Part shown: positions 20,973-33,000 of the stretch, one piece after another
Numbering within the stretch: position 1 is the stretch's first letter
Layout of the letters: the number at the start of each line of letters is the position of its first letter
Assembly (NCBI GenBank): GCA_963854835.1
Contig: OY978530.1
Location: 42,057,751 to 42,121,750 of the forward strand
From: Megamerina dolium
Lineage: Eukaryota; Arthropoda; Insecta; Diptera; Megamerinidae
DNA: 64,000 nucleotides
Reading direction: 5' to 3'
Program-made: the position numbers and the translations under genes
Notes under the pieces: model-generated
Seen by the model: the letters and a program-made list of their open reading frames with translations, nothing else
Databases searched by the model: none
What the model was told of the DNA's origin: nothing

Positions 20973-22784
20973 TCAATGAGTCTGTAGTTTAGGGGACAGG
21001 CCTTTCTTTCGTTGTGGATTATGAAGCATTACAAGCTCTCCTTCATAGAACCCTTTTGAATTCGCTTTCAAGTCATACCTGGCCTTTATCTTATCGCTTA
21101 TCATCTGCGACCGCTCTCTGATGAACTGATGTACTTCATCCAACTGTTCCCGCTTTTCGCTAGTATAATTACCTTCGGTTGATCTCGTTGGTGTTACGAC
21201 TCCAAATTTTAAATCAGCTGGCAGTCTTAACTCGTTTCCAAAAATTGCCATTGCCGGTGTAGTAGCCGTCGTATCAAGTTGTGCGCATCTATATGCCATG
21301 AGGAACATTGGTATATGTACATCCCAGTCTCTTTGGTATTTATCTACGACTTTTCTCAAATATTCCTCCAAGGTACGGTTAAATCGTTCTACCATGCCAT
21401 CAGATTGTGGATGCAAAGGTGTTGTACGAGTTTTGTATATACCCAGCAGACGGCATATCTCTTGGAATACAACTGATTCGAAATTTCGACCTTGGTCTGA
21501 GTGTAACTCCATCGGTACACCAAAACGAGTAACCCATTGGTTGACGAATACATCCGCAACTGTACTAGCTTCCTGATTTGGAACGGGGTATACTTCAGGC
21601 CATTTACTGAAGTAATCTATAACCACCAGAACATACTTGTTTCCTGCGTTGCTTATTGGAAATGGTCCAGCTATGTCCATAGCAATTCGCTCAAATGGAG
21701 CACCCACGGTGTATTGGTGCATTTTACCACGACTTTTCTTAGTGGGACCTTTGGCCATTGCACATTGCTTACACTTCCGAATCCAATCAGCGACATGGTC
21801 ATGACATCCAACCCAATAGAATCGTTTCTTTATTTTCTCGACGGTTTTGGTGATTCCCAAATGCCCTCCACTGGAGGCATTGTGATACTCAGCTATCACT
21901 TCATTTATTCTTGCCTTGGGTACCACTAAAAGATCATTAGTGATTTTTCCATCTTCACTTTCCCATGATCTGAATAAACATCCGTCTCGTAAGTGCAGGC
22001 TTTGCCGCTGCGCCCAGTATGCCTTTGCTATTGGACTCTCATTAGCCATTTCTTGCCAATCTGGACGTATGCCCTGCTCCTTGTATTCCATAATCTTTGC
22101 GAGATCTGAGTCGTTCCGCTGATCTTCTTGCACTCGTTCGGTGGTCCATGACTCCTCCGGCAATATATTTGTAAGTCGTATGTCGACCATGTGCTCCTTG
22201 CTTTCCACTCGAGAACAATGTTTACATTCCATTTTGCAAGGACGACGAGATAGAGCATCCGCGTTGCCGTGATGTCCTCCTTTACGATGTTCGATGGTAA
22301 AATCATAACTCTGCAGCCTTTCAATCCAGCGCACCAATTGTCCTTCTGGGTTTTTAAATTGCAATAACCACCTTAGCGCTGAGTGGTCAGTTCGTAGATG
22401 AAATGACTGACCGTACAAGTATTTATGAAAATACTTTACACATTCCAGTATTGCGAGTAACTCTCTTCGAGTGACACAGTAGTTTCTTTCTGGCTTCGAC
22501 ACGATTTTACTGTAGTATGCTATTACTTTTTCTTGCCCATCTATGATCGGAGAGAGCACACCACCTATTCCATAGCCACTCGCATTTGTGTCCAACACAA
22601 ACTTTTGACCAGGTACTGGATACGCTAATACTGGTGCTGAACAGAGTCTTTCTTTCAGCTGTTCGAATGCTTTCTGTTGTTCCTCGCCCCACACAAATGG
22701 TTTGTTCTTTCTTGTCAACTCATGCAGACTGCTGGCGATGTTTGCAAAATGGCCTATTCCGTCGAATCCAAGATCCAAGGCCAT
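20973..22784 (-). pseudogene. gypsy-A pol: RNase H and integrase, left arm
   Basis: A long frame (603 codons). RNase H shows FVLDTNASGYGIGGVLSP, RRELLAILECVKYFHKYL and RTDHSALRWLLQF; the first catalytic Asp of TDAS is Asn here, while the copy at 50334-50756 keeps Asp. Integrase has the HHCC zinc site (HNASSGGHLGITK to CKQC), MDIAGPFP, LHSDQGRNFE and PLHPQSDGMVERFNRTLEEY, so all three DDE acids are present. The frame ends early at SPKLQTH because TGG became TGA near 20970. Upstream, about 25 residues of the RT connection (the YYRRFVPGF region, kept at about 50910-50960) are replaced. Confidence 0.9.
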
Positions 22785-24346
22785 TCTTGTACTGCTGCTA
22801 CTTTCTCCTCGTCGGTATGTAACCCTTCTGTTGTTACTTTATGACCAAGATATTTAACTTCTCGCCTGAAGAGTGAACACTTTTTCATATTCAGTTTAAG
22901 CCCTGCTGATTGCATACGCTCAAATACTTCTTTCAGCTTTTCCAGGTGGTCGCTAAAATCTTTTCCCATCACGATAATGTCATCGAGGTACACCAAGCAC
23001 GTTTTCCAGTGTAGTCCTCTGAGTACACGCTCCATTAGACGTTCGAAAGTAGCTGGCGCATTGCATAAACCAAATGGCATGACTGTAAATTGCCATAGAC
23101 CATCGCCAATACTGAAAGCTGTTTTCTACTTGTCTTCCTTACCAAGTTCCACTTGCCAGTAGCCACTTTGCAGATCAAGAGTTGAGAACCACTTCCCACC
23201 AGATAGTGTGTTCAGAGTATCATCGATTCTTGGCAGTGGATAGCTGTATTTTTTCGTAATATCATTCAGCTTTCTGTAATCCACACAGAATCGAGTACTT
23301 CCATCCTTCTTCTTTTGTAGCATAACTGGTGAACTCCAAAGACTCGCTGATTGTTCAATAACACCTTGTTTCTGCATATCGGTAACCAGCTTAATGACTT
23401 CATCTCTTTTGGCCAATGGAACTCGTCGTGGTGTTTGACGAATTGGTCTAGAATCACCGGTGTCAATGTGATGCTTCACGATGGATGTTCGTCCTCCAGT
23501 TTTTCCATTTGAAGAAAAGATTGAACTATACTTCTCCAATATTTGTAGAGCCTTTTCTTTTTGCTGGTTGGTAAGCACACCTGCCCATTCTTCCATCTGC
23601 GCTTTTAATTCTGCTCTATCAGTTCCTGATCTTCCACTTTTTATCGACGAACCCTTTTCGCAGTCTACTACGGCAGTAACTTCCTGGCAATAACCAATCA
23701 CCATTCCTTTCTTCACAACTGTAGATGTATTAGTTGGATTTAATATTCGCACCGGTACTATTCCATTTTCTTTAGGTTCTACTAACGTCCTACCAAGTAT
23801 GATGTTTTTATTTTGTATTTCTTTATCTGCTTCCACTAACCACAACTTGCCTGTCCCATCATCCACATTTATCTGTGCCCAAATCACCGCTTCTGATTTT
23901 GCTGGAACCTCTTGGCGTTGACATGCCAGTACTCGTTTGATGTTTCCACTCCTCTTGTAACCGATGTTCAATGGTAATTCGACATTTGCATAGCGCAGTA
24001 TCCGTTGATTTAAATCTAACGTAAGTCCGTTGTCAATCATAAAATCAACACCAATTATTACGTCATCGATGATGTCAGCCACAATGAATTCATGTTCCCA
24101 AGTGCAATTTCCAATAGATACTCGTTTCTTTATCTTGCCCAGAATTTGTGCATCCTCACCCGTTGCTGTACGCAATTTTATTCCCATTAAAGGCTCAAAC
24201 CTCTTTACCAAATCGCTCTTGATTATAGAATGTGATGCACCAGTATCCAGGGTTAACGTGAATTCCATATTGTCCAATTTTCCATCAATAGTCAAGCTGC
24301 TTGGCACACGCTGTAGTTGTGAAATGTGAATGATGGGGCAACCCAC
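22754..24346 (-). pseudogene. gypsy-A pol: protease and reverse transcriptase, left arm
   Basis: The frame 24346-23126 has the protease (LTLDTGASHSIIKSDL, IIIGVDFMIDNGL) and RT fingers (GVIEQSASLWSSPVML, RFCVDYRKLND, WFSTLDLQSGYWQVEL, first catalytic Asp). A TAG stop at about 23126 separates it from 23080-22754, which continues MPFGLCNAPATFERLMERV and the catalytic box CLVYLDDIIVMG. One stop codon and a deletion at the RT/RNase H junction break an otherwise well kept enzyme. Confidence 0.9.
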
Positions 24347-24399
24347 TTTTGGAGTCAGTTCACGCCCCGCTGAACTGACTCGATTTAGTTTAACGATGG

Positions 24400-25601
24400 A
24401 TTTGTGTTAGTGGAGCGACCACTGTCCACTTTATTCTCCTTCTTTTGTCTTCCTGGAGAATTCGATCTTGATCGCTTTCGTCGTAGACGGCAGTCACGCG
24501 CCATGTGTCCTGGTTTGTCACAAATGAAGCACTTACCATTAAACTTGTTTTCGCGTCGACCTGTTGTTCTTCCTTCAGGCTGAACTACTGATTTACTGCC
24601 TGACGCACTGCTTCAACCGGATCTGTTGTTTTTGTTTCTAATTGGCGTACACGTGGCACTGGTCGACATATTAAACTGGCGGCTTCATATGTCAAGGCAC
24701 TACTGACTGTTTCGGCATAAGTATTCCTGGGTGACATGACTAGGGCACGCTTTGTCTCTCCATCACGTATGCCATCTATGAATGCCTCTATTTTTATTTT
24801 TTCGACGAACTCTTCCGAATTACCGGAGAACGCTAGATGACATAAGCGCTCAATATCGGAAGCGAATTCCTGAAGGCTCTCATTACTCCGTTGCACTCGC
24901 GATCTCAATTCCACTCGATGTAATTGACTCTTGTATTCATTTCCATATTTTCGCTGGAGTGTATCCATCAGTGACTGATAGCTACCACGATCTTACTCTG
25001 GAATCATCTGTAACACCTCGGAAGCATTACCTTTTAATGCGACTATTAAAGCAGCAGTCTTGTCGCTATCATCCCATTGATTCTTCGAAGCTGTTGTCTC
25101 GAATTGAAGCTTGAAGATATTGCTTCCGTCAAATGTTGGTGGCTTTAATTTGATTGTACTTGAATCTCTAATCACTGATGTGGCTGGTCCATTTATTTTT
25201 AGTTGATTGAGTTCGTGCTGTAATTTCTCAAACTTATCTTCCAAGTCATCTACATGTTCCTTTAAATCCGTGACCTTTTCATTAATGGTTCCGGAAATTT
25301 CCTGAAATCTAAGTTCAATTCCTTTTTGTAGATTTTCGATGACGTGTTCTGTCGAGCCGAACCTTCTTGAATTTCCATACGCAATTCAGCCGAATGTTCT
25401 TGAAACTTGGAGTCAATGCGAGATGCATTTTCTTGTAACTTCGCATTAATTCCTTGCAGTTGCTGCTGCTGTTGTTGCATCATGGATTTTATGAGTTCCA
25501 TTAGTTGACCACTCGAATCTATCTTGCTTTCTTCCTCAGCGTGTACGACTGCTTGTATATCGGCTTCCTCGAATAACTCATGTTCTTCTACATTAATTCC
25601 C
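24400..25601 (-). pseudogene. gypsy-A gag, left arm (5'-truncated)
   Basis: From the palindrome centre the - strand reads GINVEEHELFEEADIQ, a Gln-rich run (MMQQQQQQLQ), a long heptad-like coiled coil (IDSKFQEHSAEL), then the capsid-like domain (LKPPTFDGSNIFKLQFETTA, SLMDTLQRKYGNEYKSQLHR, IKIEAFIDGIRDGETKRALV) and one CCHC knuckle (CFICDKPGHMARDC, near 24500-24540). Lesions: a frameshift near 25340, a TAA in place of Lys near 24990, and another frameshift near 24585. The gag start is absent, cut at the palindrome centre. Confidence 0.85.
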
Positions 25602-25636
25602 TGGAGGCTAAGGGAATTAATGTAGAAGAACATGAG
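25577..25636. repeat. Centre of the gypsy-A palindrome
   Basis: 25577-25601 and 25612-25636 are perfect inverted copies (25 bases; core GGGAATTAATGTAGAAGAAC), separated by TGGAGGCTAA (25602-25611). Outside this core the arms stay homologous but diverge in the coiled-coil coding part by substitutions and small in-frame indels. Confidence 0.9.
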
Positions 25637-27000
25637 TTCTTTGAGGAAGACGATACACATGCAGTTGTGCACGCCGAGGAAGATAGTAAGGTAGATTCGA
25701 GTGGTCAACTCATGGAATTTATGAAATCCATGATGCAACAGCAGCAGCAGCAACTGCAAGGAATTAATGCGAAGCTACAAGAACATTCGGCTGAATTGCG
25801 TACGGAAATTCAAGGAAATGCGTCTCGCATTGACTCCAAGTTTCAAGAACATTCGGTACGTCAAGAAAACGCTATGGGAGAATTCCAGAAAACAATTGAC
25901 TCCAAGCTTCAAGAACATTCGGCTCGTCAAGAACATGTCATCGAAAAACTACAAAAGGGAATTGAGATTAGATTTCAGGAAATTTCCGGAGCTATTAATG
26001 ACAAAGTCACAGAGCTGAAAGAACATGTGGATGATTTGGATGATAAGCTGAAGGAACATGTAGACAGACATGATGACTTGGAAGAAAAGCTTGAGAAATT
26101 AGAGCGCGAATTAATAAAATAAAAATAAGTGGAGCAACCACATCAGTGATAAGAGAGTCAACTACAATTAAACTAAAGCCACCAACATTTGACGGAAGCA
26201 CGCCATTCAACATCTTCAAGCTTCAATTCGAGACAACAGCTTCGAAGAATCAATGGGATGATAGCGACAAGACTGCCGCTTTAATAGTCGCATTAAAAGG
26301 TAATGCTTCCGAAGTGTTACAGATGATTCCAGAGAAAGATCGGGGTAGCTACCAATCACTGATGGACACACTCCAGCGAAAATATGGAAATGAATACAGG
26401 AGTCAATTACATCGAGTGGAATTGATATCGCGAGTGCAACGGAGTAATGAGAGCCTTCAGGAATTCGCTTCTGATATTGAGCGCTTATGTCATCTAGCGT
26501 TCTCTGGTAGTTCGGAAGAGTTCGTCGAAAAAATAAAAATAGAGGCATTCATAGATGGCATACGTGATGGAGAAACAAAGCGTGCCCTAGTCATGTCACC
26601 CAGAAATACATATGCCGAAACAGTCAGTAGTGCCTTGACATATGAAGCCGACAGTTTAATGTGTCGACCAATGCCACGGGTACGCCAACTAGAAACAGAA
26701 ACAGCAGATCTGGTTGAAGCAGTGTGTCAGGCATTCAAATCTGTAGTGCAGCCTGAAGGAAGAACAACAGGTCGACGTGAAAACAAATTTAATGGTAAGT
26801 GCTTCATTTGCGACAAACGAGGGCATATAGCTCGTGATTGCAATCAATCGAGTATGAAGCCTAAAGGAATAACAAGGAATCAACACAAAAATAAATTTGC
26901 CGGTAAGTGCTTCATATGCGATCAAAGAGGACACATGGCGCGTAATTGCCGCCTACGACGCAAGCAACAAAGATCGAATTCACCAGGACAACGAAAGGAA
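25612..27000 (+). pseudogene. gypsy-A gag, right arm (5'-truncated)
   Basis: The frame through 26122 holds the Gln run and a longer coiled-coil segment than in the left arm, with SKxQEHSxRQ repeats (IDSKFQEHSVRQENAM, IDSKLQEHSARQEHVI) and DDLDDKLKEHVDRHDDLEEK. A frameshift/stop at 26120-26145 separates it from 26146 onward, which carries the capsid-like domain (LKPPTFDGSTPFNIFKLQF, SLMDTLQRKYGNEYRSQLHR) and two CCHC knuckles (CFICDKRGHIARDC and CFICDQRGHMARNC, residues about 219-232 and 255-268 of the 26146 frame). The left arm has one knuckle, so the arms come from different variants. Confidence 0.85.
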
Positions 27001-27603
27001 GATCGTGATGTCATTCATTGTGGTAAAGCTGATACTCCACATCGTCGTACTTGCACCGTAGATAGTAAACATTGTTCTCGGGTAGGAAGCCAGAATCACA
27101 TTGTTAACCTACGACTTACGAATGTATTATCGGAAGAGTCATGGACAACCGAACGAGTGCAAGAAGATCAGCGGAACGACCCAGATCTCGTAAAGATTAT
27201 GGAATACAAGGAGCAGGGCATACGTCCAGATTGGCAAGAAATGGCTAATGAGAGTCCAATAGCAAAGGCATACTGGGCACAGTGGCAAAGCCTGCACTTA
27301 CGAGACGGATGCTTATTCCGAACATGGGAAAGTGAAAATGGAAAAATCACTAATGATCTTCTAGTGGTACCCAACGCAAGAATAAATGAAGTGATAGCTG
27401 AGTATCACAATGCCTCTAGTGGAGGGCATTTGGGAATCACCAAAACCGTCGAGAAAATAAAGAAACGATTTTATTGGGTTGGATGTCATGACCATGTCGC
27501 TGATTGGATACGGAAGTGTAAGCAATGTGCAATGGCCAAAGGTCCCACTAAGAAAAGTCGAGGTAAGATGCACCAATACACCGTGGGTGCTCCATTTGAG
27601 TGA
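26146..27603 (+). pseudogene. In-frame gag-integrase fusion frame, gypsy-A right arm
   Basis: A 485-codon frame running from gag capsid through two zinc knuckles directly into the end of the RNase H/integrase linker (DSKHCSRVGSQNHIVNLRL) and the integrase HHCC domain (HNASSGGHLGITK ... CKQC). Protease, RT and most of RNase H, about 2.5 kb in the left arm, are missing at about 27000-27050, yet the frame is preserved. It ends at TGA 27601-27603, which is CGA (Arg) in the left arm. Whether the frame was ever used is unknown. Confidence 0.8.
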
Positions 27604-28446
27604 ATTGCTATGGACATAGCTGGACCATTTCCAATAAGCAACGCAGGAAACAAGTATGTTCTGGTGGTTATAGATTACTTCAGTAAATGGCCTGAAGTAT
27701 ACCCCATTCCAAATCAGGAAGCTAGTACAGTTGCGGATGTATTCGTCAACCAATGGGTTACTCGTTTTGGTGTACCGATGGAGTTACACTCAGACCAAGG
27801 TCGAAATTTCGAATCAGTTGTATTCCAAGAGATATGCCGTCTGCTGGGTATATACAAAACTCGTACAACACCTTTGCATCCACAATCTGATGGCATGGTA
27901 GAACGATTTAACCGTACCTTGGAGGAATATTTGAGAAAAGTCGTAGATAAATACCAAAGAGACTGGGATGTACATATACCAATGTTCCTCATGGCATATC
28001 GATGCGCACAACATGATACGACGGCTACTACACCGGCAATGGCAATTTTTGGAAACGAGTTAAGACTGCCAGCTGATTTAAAATTTGGAGTCGTAACACC
28101 AACGAGATCAACCGAAGGTAATTATACTAGCGAAAAGCGGGAACAGTTGGATGAAGTACATCGGTTCATCAGAGAGCGGTCGCAGATGATAAGCGATAAG
28201 ATGAAGGCCAGGTATGACTTGAAAGCAAATCCAAAAGGGTTCTATGAAGGAGAGCTTGTAATGCTTCATAATCCACAACGAAAGAAAGGCCTATCTCCTA
28301 AACTACAGACTCATTGGGAAGGACCATATGAGATCATAGCAAAGATAAATGACGTAGTGTATCGCATTCAACTTGCCTGGAATAAAAGAGCAAAGTTTAA
28401 AGTAGTGCACTTGGAGCGACTTGCGCCATATCGAGGGGAAGTATAA
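27604..28446 (+). pseudogene. gypsy-A integrase core and C-terminus, right arm
   Basis: Directly follows the TGA. It reads MDIAGPFPISNAGNKYVLVV, LHSDQGRNFESVVFQ and LHPQSDGMVERFNRTLEEY (complete DDE triad), then TPAMAIFGNELRLP and the C-terminal chromatin/DNA-binding part ending LERLAPYRGEV at a natural stop. The intact C-terminus shows what the left arm lost through its premature stop. The purine tract at 28471-28484 and the LTR follow at once. Confidence 0.9.
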
Positions 28447-28484
28447 AAACTTGTTCGGGACGAACAAGGTTAGGAGGAGGGCAG

Positions 28485-28920
28485 TGTAACGAGTATCGAT
28501 AGTTGATTACTCATCACTATTGTGACTGACTATTGGCAGCATCGAAACGAATGTCAACAAAAAGAAATAAGCGATAACCAGAACAAGCCAACGAGAAAGG
28601 AAGAGAAGAATCTCGATAAAGGAAGATTCTGGGGTGTTGCCAACAGAGTATAAATAGAGCCAGTGTTGAGAATTGACAATCAATCTAATTCCGAACGTGA
28701 TTGCGAAAACATTGATACAGAGGCAAAAGTTGTTAGTACATTAAAGTGTTATTGTATATAGTTGATTATAAACAGAGTTGATTGTAAATAGTGTTTATTA
28801 AATAAATTGTTGCTGTATATAGTTGTATAAAATAAGTGTTGCAGTTATCATTAACAGAATCCAGTGATCGAACAAGGTAATTCAAATAGAATTAAACGTT
28901 CACAGAATAAAAACGTAACA
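28485..28920 (+). repeat. gypsy-A LTR, right outer end
   Basis: 436 bp, TGTAACGAG to CGTAACA, preceded by the purine tract (TAGGAGGAGGGCAG, 28471-28484). TATAAATAGAGCCAG near 28650 is a good TATA-type promoter candidate, and AATAAA occurs at 28800. ATAT follows at 28921-28924, matching 20366-20369 on the far side. Confidence 0.92.
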
Positions 28921-28924
28921 ATAT

Positions 28925-30780
28925 GTACAGTTATTCCATACTGCGTTAAAAGAAAGAACACGAATACAATACTAGAAGTGTCAAAACAAAGCAAATGTGT
29001 TACTGTGACCGCATCAAACAGCAATCAACATGGCGTCCGATATCTTTAACATCTCAAAGGAAGGCCAGAAACACTGGATTTATTTATTAAGATATCGACG
29101 GTTTATTTAATTGTATTGAAGGTATTGATGATAATTTAAGAAATATTATTTGCTTACATGTAAGGCCTAAAATAATTGGCAAATCCAACATAGCACTTAT
29201 TAACAATAATAATTCAGAGCAGTGGCTTGAAATTAAAAGTATTCTAATATGAACTTTTTATTTTGCAGATTCCATTAAAAATATTATAAAAAAAATAAAA
29301 ATATTAGAAACTGAATTAAATAATGATTTTGATGGTATTATCGGATGCAACTTGGTTAAACCCTTGCATTTCAAAATCGATTTTAACAAATCATAATTAG
29401 TATCCAAAAATAGCATTCTGCCCTCAATATTTGACAGGTCGCAACTTAATCTATTTGACAATGAAATTAATAGTTTCACTAATGAAATACTGGAAATTAC
29501 CTTCCATAGCCCTGAAATCGACAATTTAGAAGAGGAAAAAAGTTTAATGGAAATAATTAACAAGTTCAAAATGCATTCTATTTTCAAGGAGATAATCTAT
29601 CATCCATAACAAAATATATGCATATAATTTTAACAAAAAATGATATTCCAGTATTTTCAAAGACATATTGATAGCTCCAGATACATAAACAAGAAGTTGA
29701 AATACAGATATCCGCTCCTATATGTATTGTTGAAAAAAAAATTGCTAATTCAGGATTGCAGAAATGGCAGCTTGTTTTGGACTACCGCAAAATAAATGCG
29801 ATAACGATAAGCGAATGATGAATGAGGTTTTGCACTATTACATTAATAACATTTATCTGGACGACATATTGGTGTTTTCTACTTCTCTTCAGGAGCATAA
29901 GAATTCGCTTAATAAAGTATTTACAAAATTGGTCGAATATAATTTCAAAGTCCAAATAGATAAGTGTTGAATGAGACTGAGTATCTTGGTCATTTCAAAA
30001 TTAAAATGGAATCATGCAAAAATCCTAATAAAATCAAAATTATTTGAAGTATCATACTACCACGAACTTCAAAAGAAATAAAATTGTTTCTTGGCATTAC
30101 CTGCTATTACCGCAAGTTCATTAAGGAACTTTTCCAATAACCAAATTCCTACAAAAACACAAAAATTAATCCTTTTGATCGATCATACATAGAATCCTTT
30201 AACAAGCTTAAAGAACTTATATGTACTAGTCCAGTGTTACCCAGTGTTACCCAGCTTTCCCTGACTCTGAAAAATTATTTACACTAAAAGAGTTGCTGTG
30301 TATTGTTTGGTCCGTAAAACAATCTAGACCTTACCTGTTTGGCCGAAAATTCAAAATCCACACCGACCATCGTTCACTCGTTTGGCTAAATTCGTTAACA
30401 GAACCATATTCCAAACTCCAGAGATGGAGGACCCATTTGAATGAATACGTTTTTGAATTACGTAAATCAATCAAACACCGAAGAAATAACACTCGACGTA
30501 GCTACCATTCATTGTGGTATAGAAAATAATAACGAACATAATGGAAAATCCTTTAAATCCATAACGAACATAATGGAAAATCCTTTAAAAATTATTTTAG
30601 TAATCGGAAAATTAAATTTTGCACTAACAAAACTTTATTCCTTTTTGAATAAAGTTTTGTAAGTAAAGCGAAGAATAATTTTACACCTGAAAAAATGTAA
30701 TGAAGAATAGTTATTAAAAATACTAAAAGAGATTTTTCCAATCAAAGGGACTGTAAACATTTTCTACAATGAATTCGAAA
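28925..30780 (+). pseudogene. Decayed gypsy/errantivirus gag-pol relic ('gypsy-D')
   Basis: Gag-like pieces come first (about 29030-29250: DDNLRNIICLHVRPKIIGKS), then a join into pol (IGCNLVKPLHFKIDF, near 29340), the RT start (INKFKMHSIF, ending KLLIQDCRNGS), a shortened RT with NIYLDDILVFSTSLQEHKNS (about 29845-29905, intact YLDD box), LFLGITCYYRKFIKEL (about 30085-30135) and RNase H pieces (RPYLFGRKFKIHTDHRSLVWL, 30325-30395). Large deletions remove the protease and most RT fingers. No integrase core is visible. Its leader was probably the target of gypsy-A. Confidence 0.75.
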
Positions 30781-31158
30781 TGTTCAAAAAATTTCAACAT
30801 TTTGGCTAAAACTTATCTGATATATCTGATCTGATATACTCTTTTATATGGATGAGAGTTGTTTGAAGACTGTAGTAGTAAGTAGTAATAGTTAGATCAT
30901 GTATCGATATATGCAAAAAGCATTTTCTCAATAACTTTGATTGACCTACTGAAATTGAGCTGTTTGGTTATGCTACATAGTGATACACAAAAAGGAGCCG
31001 AATTACTTGTTTGGTAAGCTACAGTTCTCATGCTCCACCAGACCATGCCAACTAACATCATTAAAACTTTCACGTCCGTAAGTCAATTATTTGTATTTGC
31101 CACACGTCATCGGAACGCTATACCTCTTAATATCAGGTTAAAGAGAAATGCATTGCAT
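30781..31158. other. No recognisable gene
   Basis: AT-rich sequence after gypsy-D. A short + stretch at 31030-31150 (RHRNAIPLNIRLKRNALHFKK) has the look of a LINE C-terminus, but it is too short to place. Confidence 0.3.
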
Positions 31159-31159
31159 T

Positions 31160-33000
31160 TTAAAAAACTTTTGTTGAAGATAGTGCCATTATGTCGTAGA
31201 TCAGCAGCTCGTATTATTTTCTCCATAATAAGATTGAAGAAGATGCACGATAAAGACTCAGCTTGTCTGAAACCCCGTTCGTTATTAAACGGTGGGTGGG
31301 TTTCCCAATTTTCACTGCACAACATGAGTTATGCAGTGTCATTCTACAAAGTCGAATAAGCTTTGCAGGAATACCGAACTCAGACATTGTTGCATAGAGG
31401 TAATCCCTCACCGGACTCTCGAAAGCGGCTTTGTATTCAACAAATAGGTGGTGTGTGTTGATCTGTTTTTCTTGATTCTTCTCCAGGATTTTGCGTAGTG
31501 TGAAAATCTGGTCGATGGTAGATTTACCAGGTCTGAAGCCACACTTTCACACAATACGCACGATAAGACCTTGTATGCGATGCTCAGGAGACTTATTCCA
31601 CGGTAATTGGCGCAAATTGTGGGGTATCCTTTTTATGTACGGAACAGAGAACACTGAGCCTCCAATCATCAGGCATGCTTTCATCAGACCATATTCTGCT
31701 TATAAGCTGGTTCATACAGGCGAACAGCTCATCGCCTCCGGTCTTAAACAACTCGGCAGTCAGGCCATCAGAACCTGCAGCTTTGTTGTTCTTCAGCCTT
31801 AAAATGGCCGTTTCAACCTCGTCATAGTCGGGTGGTCTGTAATTGGGGTTATCGGGCAAACTCCTCCACTGGCGGAACTGTTCGTAGCATCGCCATTCAG
31901 TAACGTGGAGAAGTGTTCCCTCTATAGGCTCAGTACACTCTGGACATCTGTAACCAGATTATCATTACCATCACGACAAGAAGAGGCTCCGGGGTTTAAA
32001 ACGCCACTCAGGCTCTTGATCTCTTCGAAAAATTTTGGAGTCTCATTCTTGTCGGTACACATCTCTATCTCCTCACACTCGCGTCTTTCCAACTCCCTCT
32101 TCTTGCGCCTGAAAAGACGTCTCTCTGCACTCCTTTTCACTCTGTACCACTCCTTAACAGCTCGCGTTGCGCCTGCACGCAGGGTTTTTCTGTAGGCAGC
32201 GTCTTTCTCTGCGGTAGCGTCGCGACACTCTTGATCATACCACTCATTCCTCAGAGTAGTAGTAGTCATGGAGTGGGATATATGTGTCCCGCGTGCGTAT
32301 GTATCATCAAGTGGGGGAGTGTTCTGCATAAGCAGATCCGATAGTCGAGTGGCAAATGCATCTGCTGTCTCTGGTGACCGCAACTTACTGACGTCTAGCT
32401 TTCTCTGTGTGGGACTTATTTTGTTACTTGCCACACATAAACGTGTGTGCACCTTAGCTGCAACAAAATAGTGGTCCGAGTCGATGTTGGCACACTGGAA
32501 GTATGCCTTTCGTCAATCACCACATGATCAATTTGGTTTCTGGTACCACTAATTACCATGTTTCGTGCTGCGGCGAAGTTAATCAGCCTCATTCCGTTAT
32601 CGGGTGGAGTTCTCGTGGAGGCTGAACTTTTCGACAGTTTCACCAAATTTACCTTCCTTGCCCACCCTGGCATTAAAGTCGCCAAGCACGATTTTGATAT
32701 ATTAGCGGGGGCAGCGGTCTTGAGCATCTTAGAGACGCTGAAAGAAGCTCTCCTTTGTCACATTGTCCTTCTCATCTGTCGGAGCGGATGCTAGAGAATT
32801 TGGTTCTGATGCGGATTGTGGCCAGCCGTTCGTTCACAGGAGTGAAATGTGAGACAAGGTGTCCGTAAATACGATAGGAACCTTGCAATTTAATATGTAT
32901 GATAACGGAGACGCCTAGTCTACCTAATAAAGTTCTACTGATCAGCTGGTAGCGAGCGAGAATGCCGGTAGTGTTGCTGCGATTTGATGGCACACTTTTC
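31160..33000 (-). mobile_element. LINE-B fragment (-): endonuclease and front of reverse transcriptase
   Basis: Reading the - strand from 33000 down: endonuclease pieces ([18 protein letters not shown], near 32830-32870; MPGWARKVNLVKL and GMRLINFAAARNMVISGTRN near 32550-32680), the linker (RRLFRRKKRELERRECEEIE, about 32060-32130), and RT (RLKNNKAAGSDGLTAELFKT, about 31725-31805; a shortened CGFRPGKSTID region). It is cut at about 31160 just before the YADD box, so the catalytic centre and 3' end are missing. Many frameshifts. The next LINE-B copy (33256-34385) is a separate insertion. Confidence 0.8.

Larger units (their letters stand above)
20370..28920. mobile_element. Palindromic Ty3/gypsy retrotransposon 'gypsy-A': two head-to-head arms with LTRs at both outer ends
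   Basis: Left arm 20370-25601 reads on the - strand gag, protease, RT, RNase H, integrase, LTR; right arm 25612-28920 reads the same order on the + strand with protease to RNase H deleted. The arms meet at a 10-base spacer (25602-25611) flanked by a perfect 25-base inverted repeat. Both outer ends are the U5 ends of complete 436-bp LTRs, and ATAT flanks the whole (20366-20369 and 28921-28924), the 4-bp duplication expected of a Ty3/gypsy integrase. Neither arm has a 5' LTR, primer-binding site or gag start. No env. Confidence 0.85.

Noticed and set aside
21279..21929. Several + strand frames of 65-130 codons opposite gypsy-A pol, repeated at 27361-28014 (-) and 49441-50088 (+)
   Set aside because: They are antisense shadows of the conserved integrase and RNase H coding sequence; they recur only because the element recurs.
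25580..26122. Free-standing coiled-coil host protein
   Set aside because: It is the gypsy-A gag N-terminal region of the right arm, matched by the left arm in inverse orientation.
20370..28920. Two independent, oppositely oriented gypsy-A insertions
   Set aside because: Neither arm has its own 5' LTR or a target duplication at the inner side, and ATAT flanks only the outside of the pair; kept as an alternative to be tested.
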